Positions 19,190 through 27,874 of a stretch of 60,319 nt of DNA are shown here, piece by piece. Position 1 is the first letter of the stretch; every line of letters starts with the position of its first letter. The stretch lies in NCBI GenBank assembly GCA_964540025.1, contig CAZIKQ010000007.1:1-60319 (forward strand), written 5' to 3'. The translations under genes and the position numbers were made by a program. The notes beneath the pieces were generated by a model, which did not search any database, was not told the DNA's origin, and saw only the letters and a program-made list of their open reading frames with translations. The DNA is from RGIG250 sp964540025. Its GTDB lineage: Bacteria > Bacillota > Negativicutes > Selenomonadales > Selenomonadaceae.

Positions 19190-20128
19190 CTATAAATCAA
19201 GCCGTAGCTGATTCACTTTACAGGAGAACATCTTCCGTTCGGTGATTTTATCATCCGGCTCAACCTCTCCAATCAAAAGCGGGGATTCTGGATTGTGTTT
19301 TCCAACGTTCATCCCGACTAACCTTTCACTGTGATTTGCATAGCAGTACCGGCACCCGTTGCGGCAGGTATTGTAAGCCCCTATATCCAGACTTTCAATA
19401 CAACCGCATTCCAATCGCTGGTTTTTGTCCTTTTTTACACTCAGAGGGCACTGTATCAGCTGCCCCAATAACCTGTCGTCAATGCATCTTGCGTGTTCGA
19501 TCCCGTATTGCTGCAATTCGATTTCTTCGGCGCAGGTATCTACCCGCAAACCGTAACCATGGGCAATTTCCGCAATGCCCTTTGCCAATTCCTCCTGTTG
19601 CTCAACCGGAAATCCGCCGGGAGCCAAAGCCGATATATTTTTTTCTGTATTGCGGTAAAAGTCAAGAAAACTAATCGTGCATTTTTTTGTATATGGAGAA
19701 AGCCTTTTTGCCAACTCTTCAAAGTAATGGATATGATAGTCCATCGTATAAGCTTCGCTGAGAAATATCGGATCGTACCGCCATACTACTCGGTCAGGCC
19801 CAATCAAATCAGCCAGACGTTGAAAAGCCGGAATGATAACGTCATTTTTGCTGGGGATATTTCTTTCCACATCGGTACCATAGCTGTTGAGGGTAAACTG
19901 AAAATAGTACATATAATCCTTCAATGCATCCAGTTTATCCAGCATAGGTATCGGATTTTTTGTCCAGAATACAATCCCATCCACAACCTCTGGAGAAAGA
20001 CTGATTTTGCTGACCTGATGGGCGTTCATTGGATTGCGGACGTACACATACCCGGCCTTGATGCGATTTAGAAACCAGTTGAAATAGTAAGTTGGAATGT
20101 CCGTCCGCCTGCTCGCGCTGATAATCAT
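19190..20128 (-). CDS. DUF1848 family protein with C-terminal Cys cluster
   Basis: A 312-residue protein with the family start MIISASRRTDIPTYYFNWFL and then NPMNAHQVSKISLSPEVVDG and FWTKNPIPM. Near the C-terminus are CGCIESLDIGAYNTC and RNGCRYCYANHSE, a Cys cluster resembling radical-SAM or Fe-S sites. The family has no established reaction that I know of. It stands alone, with an unrelated convergent gene upstream and no partner. Confidence 0.85.
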   Translation of the reverse strand: MIISASRRTDIPTYYFNWFLNRIKAGYVYVRNPMNAHQVSKISLSPEVVDGIVFWTKNPIPMLDKLDALKDYMYYFQFTLNSYGTDVERNIPSKNDVIIPAFQRLADLIGPDRVVWRYDPIFLSEAYTMDYHIHYFEELAKRLSPYTKKCTISFLDFYRNTEKNISALAPGGFPVEQQEELAKGIAEIAHGYGLRVDTCAEEIELQQYGIEHARCIDDRLLGQLIQCPLSVKKDKNQRLECGCIESLDIGAYNTCRNGCRYCYANHSERLVGMNVGKHNPESPLLIGEVEPDDKITERKMFSCKVNQLRLDL

Positions 20129-20294
20129 ATCTGCCGCACCTCATATCCTCTGCGCCAAAATTCCCTACTGCTATGTGATAAATTTTTCATGCCGTTCATT
20201 TTACATGATCTCCTATATTTGGGGTAGTTATTAAGTTTTCTGCAAACATTCCGATACAACTGTTGAGACAAATCGAGGGAGGAAGGGCATTTTT

Positions 20295-21005
20295 ATGAAC
20301 ATCAAATTGCACAATTATACCACCAACTCTTTTTATACGGCTTATACGGCGAAACCGGAGAAAAGTGCCGAAAAGTCCCCTGGCGATGGCAACGCCAAAG
20401 GTGAAATAAAATCTGAGGCAAACAAAGATACCGTATCGATCTCCGTAGCGGGACAGCAATTTTACGCTGAACAAAAAGCCTCCGATTCAAACATGGGCTC
20501 AGCAAAAATAACTTCCGATTTGGATTCATTCAGAGGCGCTGTAAAATCTATGAATGAGGCTCTTCCTGTCAATTGGGAAGCAACGGTCGATCCCTTCGGG
20601 ACATTCAGGGCCGCGGCGAAAATAGAATCGCGGCTAAAGCAGCTGCAAGACCAGACAGCCTCCAAGCAAGACGGGGATATGGAAAGAGTTGCCAATGAAT
20701 ATGCCAAAAATAAACTCGCCGCATTGATAGAAAAAAAGAAAGCTATGCTGGACTCGGGAGAGGCAACAAGCTATAGCGAAGAATATGCCGAATATAAAGC
20801 GGCATATGACGCTTACCATTCGGAAAACGGTGAGAACCTGATAGCGATGATGACGGGCGATACAAAAAAAGCCTACAATATATACAAAAGCATTATTGAT
20901 GGAACATCCACATCAATACAGGATGAAGAATTTCTTATGTTACACAATCGCTCAATGTATATTGGAGCAAAAAGTGAATTCATACGAAAAACCGAGGGAA
21001 TATAA
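20295..21005 (+). CDS. Protein of unknown function
   Basis: A 236-residue protein I do not recognise. The N-terminal ~60 residues are polar and low-complexity, with NYTTNSFYTAYTAKPEKSAE followed by a Lys/Ser-rich stretch and DTVSISVAGQQFYAEQ. The rest is charged and mostly helical (EKKKAMLDSGEATSYSEEYA). No signal peptide or membrane helix is seen. The start is well supported by GGGAGGAAGG upstream. The gene stands alone between the DUF1848 gene and the tRNA cluster. Confidence 0.75.
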   Translation: MNIKLHNYTTNSFYTAYTAKPEKSAEKSPGDGNAKGEIKSEANKDTVSISVAGQQFYAEQKASDSNMGSAKITSDLDSFRGAVKSMNEALPVNWEATVDPFGTFRAAAKIESRLKQLQDQTASKQDGDMERVANEYAKNKLAALIEKKKAMLDSGEATSYSEEYAEYKAAYDAYHSENGENLIAMMTGDTKKAYNIYKSIIDGTSTSIQDEEFLMLHNRSMYIGAKSEFIRKTEGI

Positions 21006-21102
21006 AATTAAATAAAAGATGTTCCTTTGAGTGGGAAATGATCCAGTCAAAATAAAAATCGAATAACCGCCGTTACTCGTTACACAGAACGGCGCACCAA
21101 AA

Positions 21103-21137
21103 CAGGGAATCGAGAAAGATTTCCTGTCTTTTATTAT
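21103..21137. terminator. Probable terminator between the unknown gene and the tRNA cluster
   Basis: acagggaatc-gagaaa-gatttcctgt pairs with one wobble and is flanked by A and T runs. It could serve both the plus-strand gene and the minus-strand tRNA cluster. Confidence 0.6.
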
Positions 21138-21177
21138 ACAACAAAAAACCGAAGCATTTGCTCCGGTAAACTTCACC

Positions 21178-21363
21178 TGGTGCGGTTGATGGGACTTGAA
21201 CCCATACGNNNNNNNNNNNNNNNNNNNNNNNNNNNNNNNNNNNNNNNNNNNNNNNNNNNNNNNNNNNNNNNNNNNNNNNNNNNNNNNNNNNNNNNNNNNN
21301 NNNNNNNNTCTTGTGGACACTACCCCCTCAAAGTAGCGCGTCTGCCAATTCCGCCACAACCGC
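21178..21363 (-). tRNA. tRNA-Leu (GAG) interrupted by an assembly gap
   Basis: The 3' part (21178-21208) and 5' part (21309-21363) sit either side of 100 N. If the N run is removed, the two parts join into an 86-base gene identical to the intact copy at 21403-21488. Copy number here is therefore uncertain. Confidence 0.8.
21209..21308. other. Assembly gap of exactly 100 N
   Basis: A standard-size scaffold gap, so its length is not informative. It falls inside one of two identical tandem tRNA-Leu genes, a typical assembly break point. Confidence 0.95.
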
Positions 21364-21402
21364 GGGAAAGTATAAAATTTTCGCACCCTCATAAATAAAA
21401 AA

Positions 21403-21488
21403 TGGTGCGGTTGATGGGACTTGAACCCATACGTCTTGTGGACACTACCCCCTCAAAGTAGCGCGTCTGCCAATTCCGCCACAACCGC
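21403..21488 (-). tRNA. tRNA-Leu (GAG)
   Basis: Acceptor GCGGTTG/CAACCGC is perfect, and the anticodon loop TTGAGGG reads GAG. A long variable arm is present as in class II tRNAs. CCA is encoded. Confidence 0.95.
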
Positions 21489-21515
21489 ATCAGAAATAAT
21501 TATGAAGTTTTAATA

Positions 21516-21601
21516 TGGTGCGGCTGAGTGGACTCGAACCACCATGATGTTGCCATCACTAGCTCCTGAAGCTAGCGCGTCTGCCATTTCGCCACAGCCG
21601 C
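21516..21601 (-). tRNA. tRNA-Leu (CAG)
   Basis: Acceptor GCGGCTG/CAGCCGC (3' side TCAGCCGC), anticodon loop TTCAGGA reading CAG, long variable arm, encoded CCA. Confidence 0.95.
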
Positions 21602-21634
21602 ATAACCCTTTCGGGAATACCACCTATTTTTGAT

Positions 21635-21723
21635 TGGTGCCGAGGACCGGACTCGAACCGGTACGATTGTTACCAATCGGGGGATTTTAAGTCCCCTGCG
21701 TCTGCCAGTTTCGCCACCCCGGC
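21635..21723 (-). tRNA. tRNA-Leu (TAA)
   Basis: Acceptor GCCGGGG/CCTCGGC has one G-U pair. The anticodon loop reads TAA, and a long variable arm and encoded CCA are present. Confidence 0.95.
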
Positions 21724-21729
21724 ATTAAA

Positions 21730-21803
21730 TGGAGCGGGTGATGGGAATCGAACCCACGTGGCCAGCTTGGAAGGCTGGAGCTCTACCACTGAGCTACACC
21801 CGC
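21730..21803 (-). tRNA. tRNA-Gly (TCC)
   Basis: Acceptor GCGGGTG/CACCCGC, anticodon loop CTTCCAA reading TCC, encoded CCA. Confidence 0.95.
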
Positions 21804-21814
21804 AATAAGCCAAA

Positions 21815-21890
21815 TGGAGCTGGCGAGAAGACTTGAACTCCCAACCGGCTGATTACAAATCAGCTGCTCTACCGATTGAGCTACACCAGC
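21815..21890 (-). tRNA. tRNA-Thr (TGT)
   Basis: Acceptor GCTGGTG/CGCCAGC with one wobble pair, anticodon loop TTTGTAA reading TGT, encoded CCA. Confidence 0.95.
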
Positions 21891-21899
21891 AATACTTGA

Positions 21900-21975
21900 T
21901 GGTGCCTCAGCGCAGAATCGAACTGCGGACACAAGGATTTTCAGTCCTTTGCTCTACCAACTGAGCTACCGAGGC
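21900..21975 (-). tRNA. tRNA-Phe (GAA)
   Basis: Acceptor GCCTCGG/CTGAGGC, anticodon loop CTGAAAA reading GAA, encoded CCA. Confidence 0.95.
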
Positions 21976-22010
21976 ATCACTTATCTAAACGGCTTTACCG
22001 TCTTTGCCGA

Positions 22011-22087
22011 TGGCGACCCGAATGGGACTTGAACCCATGATCTCCGCCGTGACAGGGCGGCATTCTAACCAACTGAACTACCGGGCC
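22011..22087 (-). tRNA. tRNA-Asp (GTC)
   Basis: First tRNA of the transcript. Acceptor GGCCCGG/TCGGGTC has wobble pairs, the anticodon loop CTGTCAC reads GTC, the discriminator base is G, and CCA is encoded. Confidence 0.95.
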
Positions 22088-22117
22088 GAACCGCATTGAA
22101 TCAACAACGCAAGTCGT

Positions 22118-22146
22118 ATTATATCCATCAGGCTATTACTTGTCAA
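22118..22146 (-). promoter_or_regulatory. Consensus promoter of the tRNA cluster
   Basis: Perfect TTGACA (22146-22141), a 17-base spacer and perfect TATAAT (22123-22118) on the minus strand, 31 bases before tRNA-Asp. It probably drives all eight tRNA genes. Confidence 0.9.
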
Positions 22147-22171
22147 TAAAAATTTTCAAAAATCCCCTTTT

Positions 22172-22948
22172 TCAGCCCGCTGTCAGGCCGCCATCAACCG
22201 GGACTACCGCTCCGGTAATGAAGGATGCCTCCTGAGACGCCAGAAAGTACACCAGTGCCGCTACCTCCTCCGGCTCGCCGATTCTCTCCAGCGGATATAC
22301 AGACGCCATATCCCGCTCGGCATTTTCCCGATTCTCCTCACCGGCGGCCATCAGCTGCGCCTCGGTCAGCGGAGTCCTTATATCGCCGGGAGCCACGGCA
22401 TTTATTCTCACGCCATAATGAGCCGCCTCCAGGGCCGCCGCCTTTGTGAACAGGTTTACCGCTCCTTTTGAAGCGCAATACAGGCTGCAAAAAAAATTGC
22501 CGTGAATCCCTGCATCCGAAGAAATATTAACGATGCTTCCCTTCGTTTTGCGAAGAATTGGAAGGGCGTGTTTCGTCATGAACATGGTCCCCTTCACATT
22601 CGTATCAAACACGTCGCAGAATTCTTCCTCTGTCAGCTCGTCCGCTGCTCTCTCCCTGTATATGCCCGCCGAATTTACCAGCACATCAAGCCGGCCGAAA
22701 CAGCTCTCTGCTTCAGAGACAAGATTCTTGCATTTGGCCGGATTGCGGACGTCCACCGAAAAGAATTTTACGGCTGCTTCGCCCTCATCACTGCAGGCGG
22801 CGATCGCCCTTACTGCCTCCGAGCCTCTTTCCGGCTGACGGCCGGCTATCATGACCCTGTAGCCCTTGGCCGCAAACCTTTTGGCTACCACCAGGCCGAT
22901 ACCGGAGCTTCCGCCGGTAATGAGGACTACTCTTTTATCATCGCTCAT
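22172..22948 (-). CDS. Short-chain dehydrogenase/reductase, FabG-like
   Basis: A 258-residue classical SDR. The cofactor loop is TGGSSGIGLVVAKRFA, NSAGIYRERAADEL gives the NAG motif region, the catalytic Ser is in NISSDAGIHG, and the catalytic pair lies in YCASKGAVNLF. It ends SFITGAVVPVDGGLTAG, as 3-oxoacyl-ACP reductases and sugar or alcohol dehydrogenases do. The substrate cannot be told. It overlaps mazG by 4 bases, so it is translated with the mfd-mazG pair, an unusual third member. Confidence 0.9.
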   Translation of the reverse strand: MSDDKRVVLITGGSSGIGLVVAKRFAAKGYRVMIAGRQPERGSEAVRAIAACSDEGEAAVKFFSVDVRNPAKCKNLVSEAESCFGRLDVLVNSAGIYRERAADELTEEEFCDVFDTNVKGTMFMTKHALPILRKTKGSIVNISSDAGIHGNFFCSLYCASKGAVNLFTKAAALEAAHYGVRINAVAPGDIRTPLTEAQLMAAGEENRENAERDMASVYPLERIGEPEEVAALVYFLASQEASFITGAVVPVDGGLTAG

Positions 22949-24414
22949 ACCGTTTCTCCCCTTTCAAGACCTTTGGCTTCCTCCCAAAACTTATCCAGCT
23001 GCGGCAAATCGTATTCGCTCCAATCCTTACCCGAATCCAGGACCTTTTTCTCCACTGCCTTGAAGCGTCGGGAAAACTTTTTATTCGCCCGGCGGAGAGC
23101 CAGTTCAGGGTCCACCTTCAGAAAACGGGCAAGATTAACGATGGCAAAGACAAGATCCCCGAGCTCATCCTCCATGTGGTCAGCATCCTGTTCGGCTACG
23201 GCTTCCCTTAGCTCGGCAAATTCTTCGGCGCACTTATCCCAGACCGGACCAATCTCAACCCAATCAAAGCCTGCCTTCGCCGCCTTGCGCTGGACCTTCT
23301 CCGCGTAGATCAGGGCCGGAAGCTGAATCGGGATGCCGTCAATAGCCGACTTCCGCTCCGGCTTTTCCTGCTTTTTGATTTTTTCCCAATTCACCAGCAC
23401 TTCTGCCGCGTCCGCCACGGAAACGTCCCCAAACACATGAGGGTGGCGGCGGACGAGCTTCTCGGTTATCCCGTCTATCACTTCCTGCATATCAAAGAAG
23501 CCTGCCTCTTCGGCCATCCTGGCGTGGAAAACTATTTGCATCAGCAGGTCTCCCAGTTCCTCACAAAGGCCGCGGCTATCCTTCGCCTCGATTGCCTCAA
23601 TGACTTCATAACACTCTTCAATCAGATTTCTTCTCAGACTCTCGTGAGTCTGGACAATATCCCAAGGGCAGCCGCCGGGCGAACGCAGAATCTTCATGAC
23701 CTCCATCAAGGGATTCAACTCAAAGGAAACCGGCTTTTTCAAAGGCGGTACATACAAGCTGGTAAGATGGTCTGTATCCGGCTGCCGGTCAAGCTCAAAA
23801 AGGGGAATTGACCGGACAGACTCATCCGCCAATCCAAGGTTATGAGTGTAAACTACCTCATAATCATCCGGCAGCAGCTCCATGAGAGCCAGCTTCGCCT
23901 CAGAGGCGGTAATTTTATCGTAAATCTGGGTTACAATGAGACCGGTAGGCCACTCCCCCGGCAGACGGCTCAAATCCATCGCGTCCACTATCGTAAGACC
24001 ATCGATCGGATCTATTCCCAGCCGTGAGTACATTACCTCCACAAAGCTCATTCCCGGGATGATTTTAAGCTCCGGGCCCTCTGTTTCAGTCAGCTTTTCC
24101 CTTATGATGACCACCGTCCGCTCCGCTACCAGCGGACTGCCGGGAACGGCGTATACAATATCTCTCCCGGCAGAAGCTCTGGCTATAATATCGTCAGCGA
24201 TTTCCTCATAAAGAGCCTCGAAGCTGTCTGCGCTCTCGTAGAGGGAGTCACAGGTGACAAAATCTATTCCGGCTTCGGTCACAGCTGCCACGGTAGGATG
24301 CTTGCCGGTACGGAAAATGAGCTCTTTTGAATTCCTGAGCAGTTCCCATACCTCCATGGTCATAAGCCCGGGACGTCCCGGCCCCAGCCCGACTACTGTT
24401 ATGCTTCCCATCAT
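22945..24414 (-). CDS. mazG: YabN-type fusion: tetrapyrrole-methylase-like domain plus MazG
   Basis: A 489-residue two-domain protein. Residues ~1-225 are a tetrapyrrole (corrin/porphyrin) methylase-like domain (ITVVGLGPGRPGLMTMEVWE, YAVPGSPLVAERTV). Residues ~235-489 are MazG nucleoside triphosphate pyrophosphohydrolase, with two helical repeats (CPWDIVQTHESLRRNLIEEC with EEEL-type metal ligands ELGDLLMQIVFH, and MEDELGDLVFAIVNLAR). MazG removes aberrant or excess NTPs. The same fusion follows mfd in many Firmicutes, as here, with 4-base overlaps on both sides. Confidence 0.93.
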   Translation of the reverse strand: MMGSITVVGLGPGRPGLMTMEVWELLRNSKELIFRTGKHPTVAAVTEAGIDFVTCDSLYESADSFEALYEEIADDIIARASAGRDIVYAVPGSPLVAERTVVIIREKLTETEGPELKIIPGMSFVEVMYSRLGIDPIDGLTIVDAMDLSRLPGEWPTGLIVTQIYDKITASEAKLALMELLPDDYEVVYTHNLGLADESVRSIPLFELDRQPDTDHLTSLYVPPLKKPVSFELNPLMEVMKILRSPGGCPWDIVQTHESLRRNLIEECYEVIEAIEAKDSRGLCEELGDLLMQIVFHARMAEEAGFFDMQEVIDGITEKLVRRHPHVFGDVSVADAAEVLVNWEKIKKQEKPERKSAIDGIPIQLPALIYAEKVQRKAAKAGFDWVEIGPVWDKCAEEFAELREAVAEQDADHMEDELGDLVFAIVNLARFLKVDPELALRRANKKFSRRFKAVEKKVLDSGKDWSEYDLPQLDKFWEEAKGLERGETV

Positions 24415-27400
24415 TTAACCTCCACTCTATCTCCCGCCAGGATATTCAATACCTGCCGAAGAAGCTTCATGATATCCTGCCTGTCATTTTCCGTGAGCTT
24501 TATTCTCAGCAGCATATCCTCAGGCAGTAATTTTGCCCGGTAGCCAAATTCATTTACCAGCGCCACGATATTTTCTCCGGCGCACTTTGGCTCAGGCAAG
24601 AAGACTATTTCCAGTCTGTCCTCCTTCTGCATAATATTCTTTATGCTCAGGTCCCTGGCCAAAATCTTCACTCTGGCCACCTCCAACAGCTTCATAACCG
24701 GTTCCGTCGGCTCGCCAAATCTGTCTATAAGCTCGTCAAGGAGCGTATCGACCTGTTCCAGCCGCCGTAGCGAGGCAATCCGCTGATAAATCTCAATCTT
24801 GTGCATTGCATCGTCAATGTAGCCGCTGTCAATGTACGCCTCAACTGACAGGGAAAGCACCGGATCCGGCTGCCTCTCTGCCGGCTTTTCCCCCCGCAAA
24901 GCGTTTATCGCTTCCTCCAGCATCTGACAGTACATCTCAAACCCGACCCCGGCAATATGACCGTGCTGTTCAGCTCCAAGCAGATTTCCTGCCCCTCTGA
25001 GTTCAAGGTCGCGCATGGCAATGCGGAAACCGGCTCCCAGCTCCGCAAACTCCTTCATTGCCATCAGGCGCCGCTCCGCCTGCTCCGTAAGCACCTTGTC
25101 CCGGCGGTACACGAAATAAGCAAAAGCCATATGAGAAGACCGCCCCACCCTTCCTCTCATCTGATACAGCTGAGACAAGCCGAAGCGGTCTGCATCATAA
25201 ACGATCATCGTATTGGCATTAGCCACATCAAGACCATTTTCCACAATACTGGTTGCCAGGAGAACATCGAATTTCCCTTCATAGAAATCCATCATCACGC
25301 CCTCCAGCAGGTCTTCCCCCATCTGACCGTGACCGATTTCTATTCTGGCCTCAGGCACAAGCTCCAGCAGCCTCCGCCGCATCCTGTCGATGGTTGCTAC
25401 CCGGTTGTACACGAAATAAACCTGACCGCCCCGCTGGATCTCGCGGCGGATTGCCATAGCCATCAGCTCATCGCTGTCCTCTACCACATAGGTCTGTATA
25501 GGGTAGCGGTCTGCCGGAGGAGTCTCAATAAGGCTCATATCCCTGGCCCCGGTCAGCGACATATGGAGAGTGCGGGGAATAGGAGTTGCGGACAGGGTCA
25601 GCACATCTATACCCGTTGCCAGCGATTTAATCTTTTCCTTCTGCTTGACCCCAAACCGCTGCTCCTCATCTACTATCAGCAGCCCCAATTTATTAAAGGA
25701 AACCTTCTTCTTATTCAGAATGGCATGGGTGCCGATCAGCACGTCTACCTGACCGGCAGCCGCTTTAGCCGCTGTCCGCCTTTGCTCTTTTGGGGAGCGG
25801 AAGCGGCAGATAACATCCACCACCGGCCCGAAATCCCTAAACCGCTGGCTGAAGGTCTGATAATGCTGCTGGGCCAGCACCGTCGTAGGTACAAGAACCG
25901 CCACCTGGTAGCCGCTCATTACCGCTTTGAAGGCTGCCCGCACAGCCACCTCGGTCTTGCCGTAGCCCACATCACCACAGAGGAGCCTTTCCATTGGTTT
26001 TGACCGCTCCATATCCGCCTTGATTTCCTCAATGGCCCGCAGCTGGTCAGGGGTTTCCTCAAATGGGAACGACTCCTCAAACTCCTGCTGCCAGGTGGTA
26101 TCCGGAGAAAAGGAAATCCCGCCCTTTGATTCACGCTCAGCGTAAAGCTTCAGCAGCTCCTGAGCAATATCCTCAACGGAAGCCCGAGCCCTGGCCTTTG
26201 CTCTGGCCCACTCCTGAGAGCTTATCTTCGACAGTCTTGGCGTATCCCCCTCCGCTCCGATGTACTTCTGCAGATACTGAACCTGGTCCGTCGGCACGTA
26301 CAGTTTATCTGTGCCCGCGTACTGGATATGGAGATAGTCACGCTTTACCCCGCTTACCTCCATGGTTTTCACGCCCACATACCTTCCGATACCGTGGTTC
26401 ACATGGACGATATAGTCTCCCGCCTTTATATCCCGGAAGTGACGGATACGCTCCCCGGCATTTGCGGAATTCATCCGCTGGCGGGCTGTCCGCTTCCGGC
26501 CAAACAGCTCTTTTTCCGAAATGAGAATAAGCTTGCCACCGAATAGCTCAAAGCCCTCCCCGATCGTCCTGGTGGTAATCACCGCCCTATCGGGGCCGAT
26601 ACTGTCCGGATTGTTATCCCGAACAAAGGGACGGCTGTAGCTGCCCAGAATGTCCGCCAGAGAATCGGCCTTCTTCTCATCCCCGCAGAAAAAGACCACC
26701 GTCGATTGCCGCTTCCGCCAGGCTCCCATATCTTCCGCCAGCATATCGAGCTGCTGGCGGTAAGGCGCTACCTGACGGCAAGTTATGCTTACCGCCTCAT
26801 CCGGATCTACTCCCGTTACCTTCTGGGGCAGTAATGCCGTGAAAATCTCTGATGATTGTCCTCCGGCAGCCACAATCTCTTCCCAGGAAAAGTAATAGCC
26901 GGCCAGTTCAGGATTCTCCTTCTGCCGCCGCTTCAGCTCTTCAATGAGCCTGTTTGGCTCGTCAAAAATCACCGTTGCCTTTTCCTCAAGATAGGACAGA
27001 ACCGGCGAAGCAACCGCGCTTTCACCAACAGCTACAGGAAGGATTGTGGCTTCTGCCAAATTTTTCACCGATCGCTTTGTCTCAACATCAAAGCTTCGCA
27101 GGGAGTCTATTTCATCATCAAAGAACTCCACTCGGATAGGATTGGCCGCATTGATAGGGAATACATCAACGATCCCGCCCCTCAGGCTGTAATCACCGAT
27201 CCGCTCAACCTCTGCCGCCGGTTCATAGCCAAGAGCTGCCAGCCGCTCCAGAAGCTTGTCCCGGCCAAACTCATCCCCCAGCCGTAAGGATACGCTGAGA
27301 CGCTGAAAATCCGCACAGGAAATATCCTTTTGGGCAATAGCGGTTATTTCTGCCAGCACAAACCCCGGCGCCTTACGGGCAAGAAATCCAAGCGCCTCCA

Positions 27401-27710
27401 TCCTTCTGGCTCCTGTATCTCCGCTGGCGGCGGCTGCCTGGATATTCGCCACATCGGTTTCCGGCAGCTCTACCACGGAGACGGTTGGCAGCAGCGCCAG
27501 AAGGTCGTCACGCCACGCCTTCAGGTATTCCCGGTTGTGAACGACCACCACAACCGACCTCGGCTCCGCCTGATAGCAGGCAGAAAAAAACGCATGCTTC
27601 CCTGAGCCCGACAAACCGTATATTATCTCCGCTCTACCGGCCGACAAAAAAGCCTCCTTGACCCGCATAGCGGAGCTGTCCTTCAGAAGTTCTTCAAAAA
27701 ATGCTCGCAT
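24411..27710 (-). CDS. mfd: Transcription-repair coupling factor Mfd
   Basis: A 1099-residue DNA translocase that removes stalled RNA polymerase and recruits UvrA. In order: UvrB-like N-terminal region (IIYGLSGSGKHAFFSACYQA), RNA-polymerase-interaction domain (~415-490, GDYIVHVNHGIGRYVGVKTM), RecG-like helicase with Walker A GDVGYGKTEVA and Walker B VDEEQRFG, motif VI region QMRGRVGRSSHMAFAYF, and the C-terminal TRCF domain. Length is slightly shorter than typical (~1150). It overlaps mazG by 4 bases. Confidence 0.97.
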   Translation of the reverse strand: MRAFFEELLKDSSAMRVKEAFLSAGRAEIIYGLSGSGKHAFFSACYQAEPRSVVVVVHNREYLKAWRDDLLALLPTVSVVELPETDVANIQAAAASGDTGARRMEALGFLARKAPGFVLAEITAIAQKDISCADFQRLSVSLRLGDEFGRDKLLERLAALGYEPAAEVERIGDYSLRGGIVDVFPINAANPIRVEFFDDEIDSLRSFDVETKRSVKNLAEATILPVAVGESAVASPVLSYLEEKATVIFDEPNRLIEELKRRQKENPELAGYYFSWEEIVAAGGQSSEIFTALLPQKVTGVDPDEAVSITCRQVAPYRQQLDMLAEDMGAWRKRQSTVVFFCGDEKKADSLADILGSYSRPFVRDNNPDSIGPDRAVITTRTIGEGFELFGGKLILISEKELFGRKRTARQRMNSANAGERIRHFRDIKAGDYIVHVNHGIGRYVGVKTMEVSGVKRDYLHIQYAGTDKLYVPTDQVQYLQKYIGAEGDTPRLSKISSQEWARAKARARASVEDIAQELLKLYAERESKGGISFSPDTTWQQEFEESFPFEETPDQLRAIEEIKADMERSKPMERLLCGDVGYGKTEVAVRAAFKAVMSGYQVAVLVPTTVLAQQHYQTFSQRFRDFGPVVDVICRFRSPKEQRRTAAKAAAGQVDVLIGTHAILNKKKVSFNKLGLLIVDEEQRFGVKQKEKIKSLATGIDVLTLSATPIPRTLHMSLTGARDMSLIETPPADRYPIQTYVVEDSDELMAMAIRREIQRGGQVYFVYNRVATIDRMRRRLLELVPEARIEIGHGQMGEDLLEGVMMDFYEGKFDVLLATSIVENGLDVANANTMIVYDADRFGLSQLYQMRGRVGRSSHMAFAYFVYRRDKVLTEQAERRLMAMKEFAELGAGFRIAMRDLELRGAGNLLGAEQHGHIAGVGFEMYCQMLEEAINALRGEKPAERQPDPVLSLSVEAYIDSGYIDDAMHKIEIYQRIASLRRLEQVDTLLDELIDRFGEPTEPVMKLLEVARVKILARDLSIKNIMQKEDRLEIVFLPEPKCAGENIVALVNEFGYRAKLLPEDMLLRIKLTENDRQDIMKLLRQVLNILAGDRVEVK

Positions 27711-27874
27711 CCCAGACTATAGCCCCTTCAAAAAATCTTCAAAAGCAACGTCAAAATGGGACTCGGAGAATGATCCCCGGCCCCACTGATTCCTCATAAA
27801 TTCCGCCTTGAATTATAACATCGTTAAAGCTATAATTCTACAATATACGATAATGCTGTGAGGATTTATTTGCC

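Noticed and set aside
21178..22087. Regularly spaced repeated units that might be taken for a CRISPR array
   Set aside because: Each unit folds as a tRNA with a proper anticodon and encoded CCA; the similarity is between tRNA genes.
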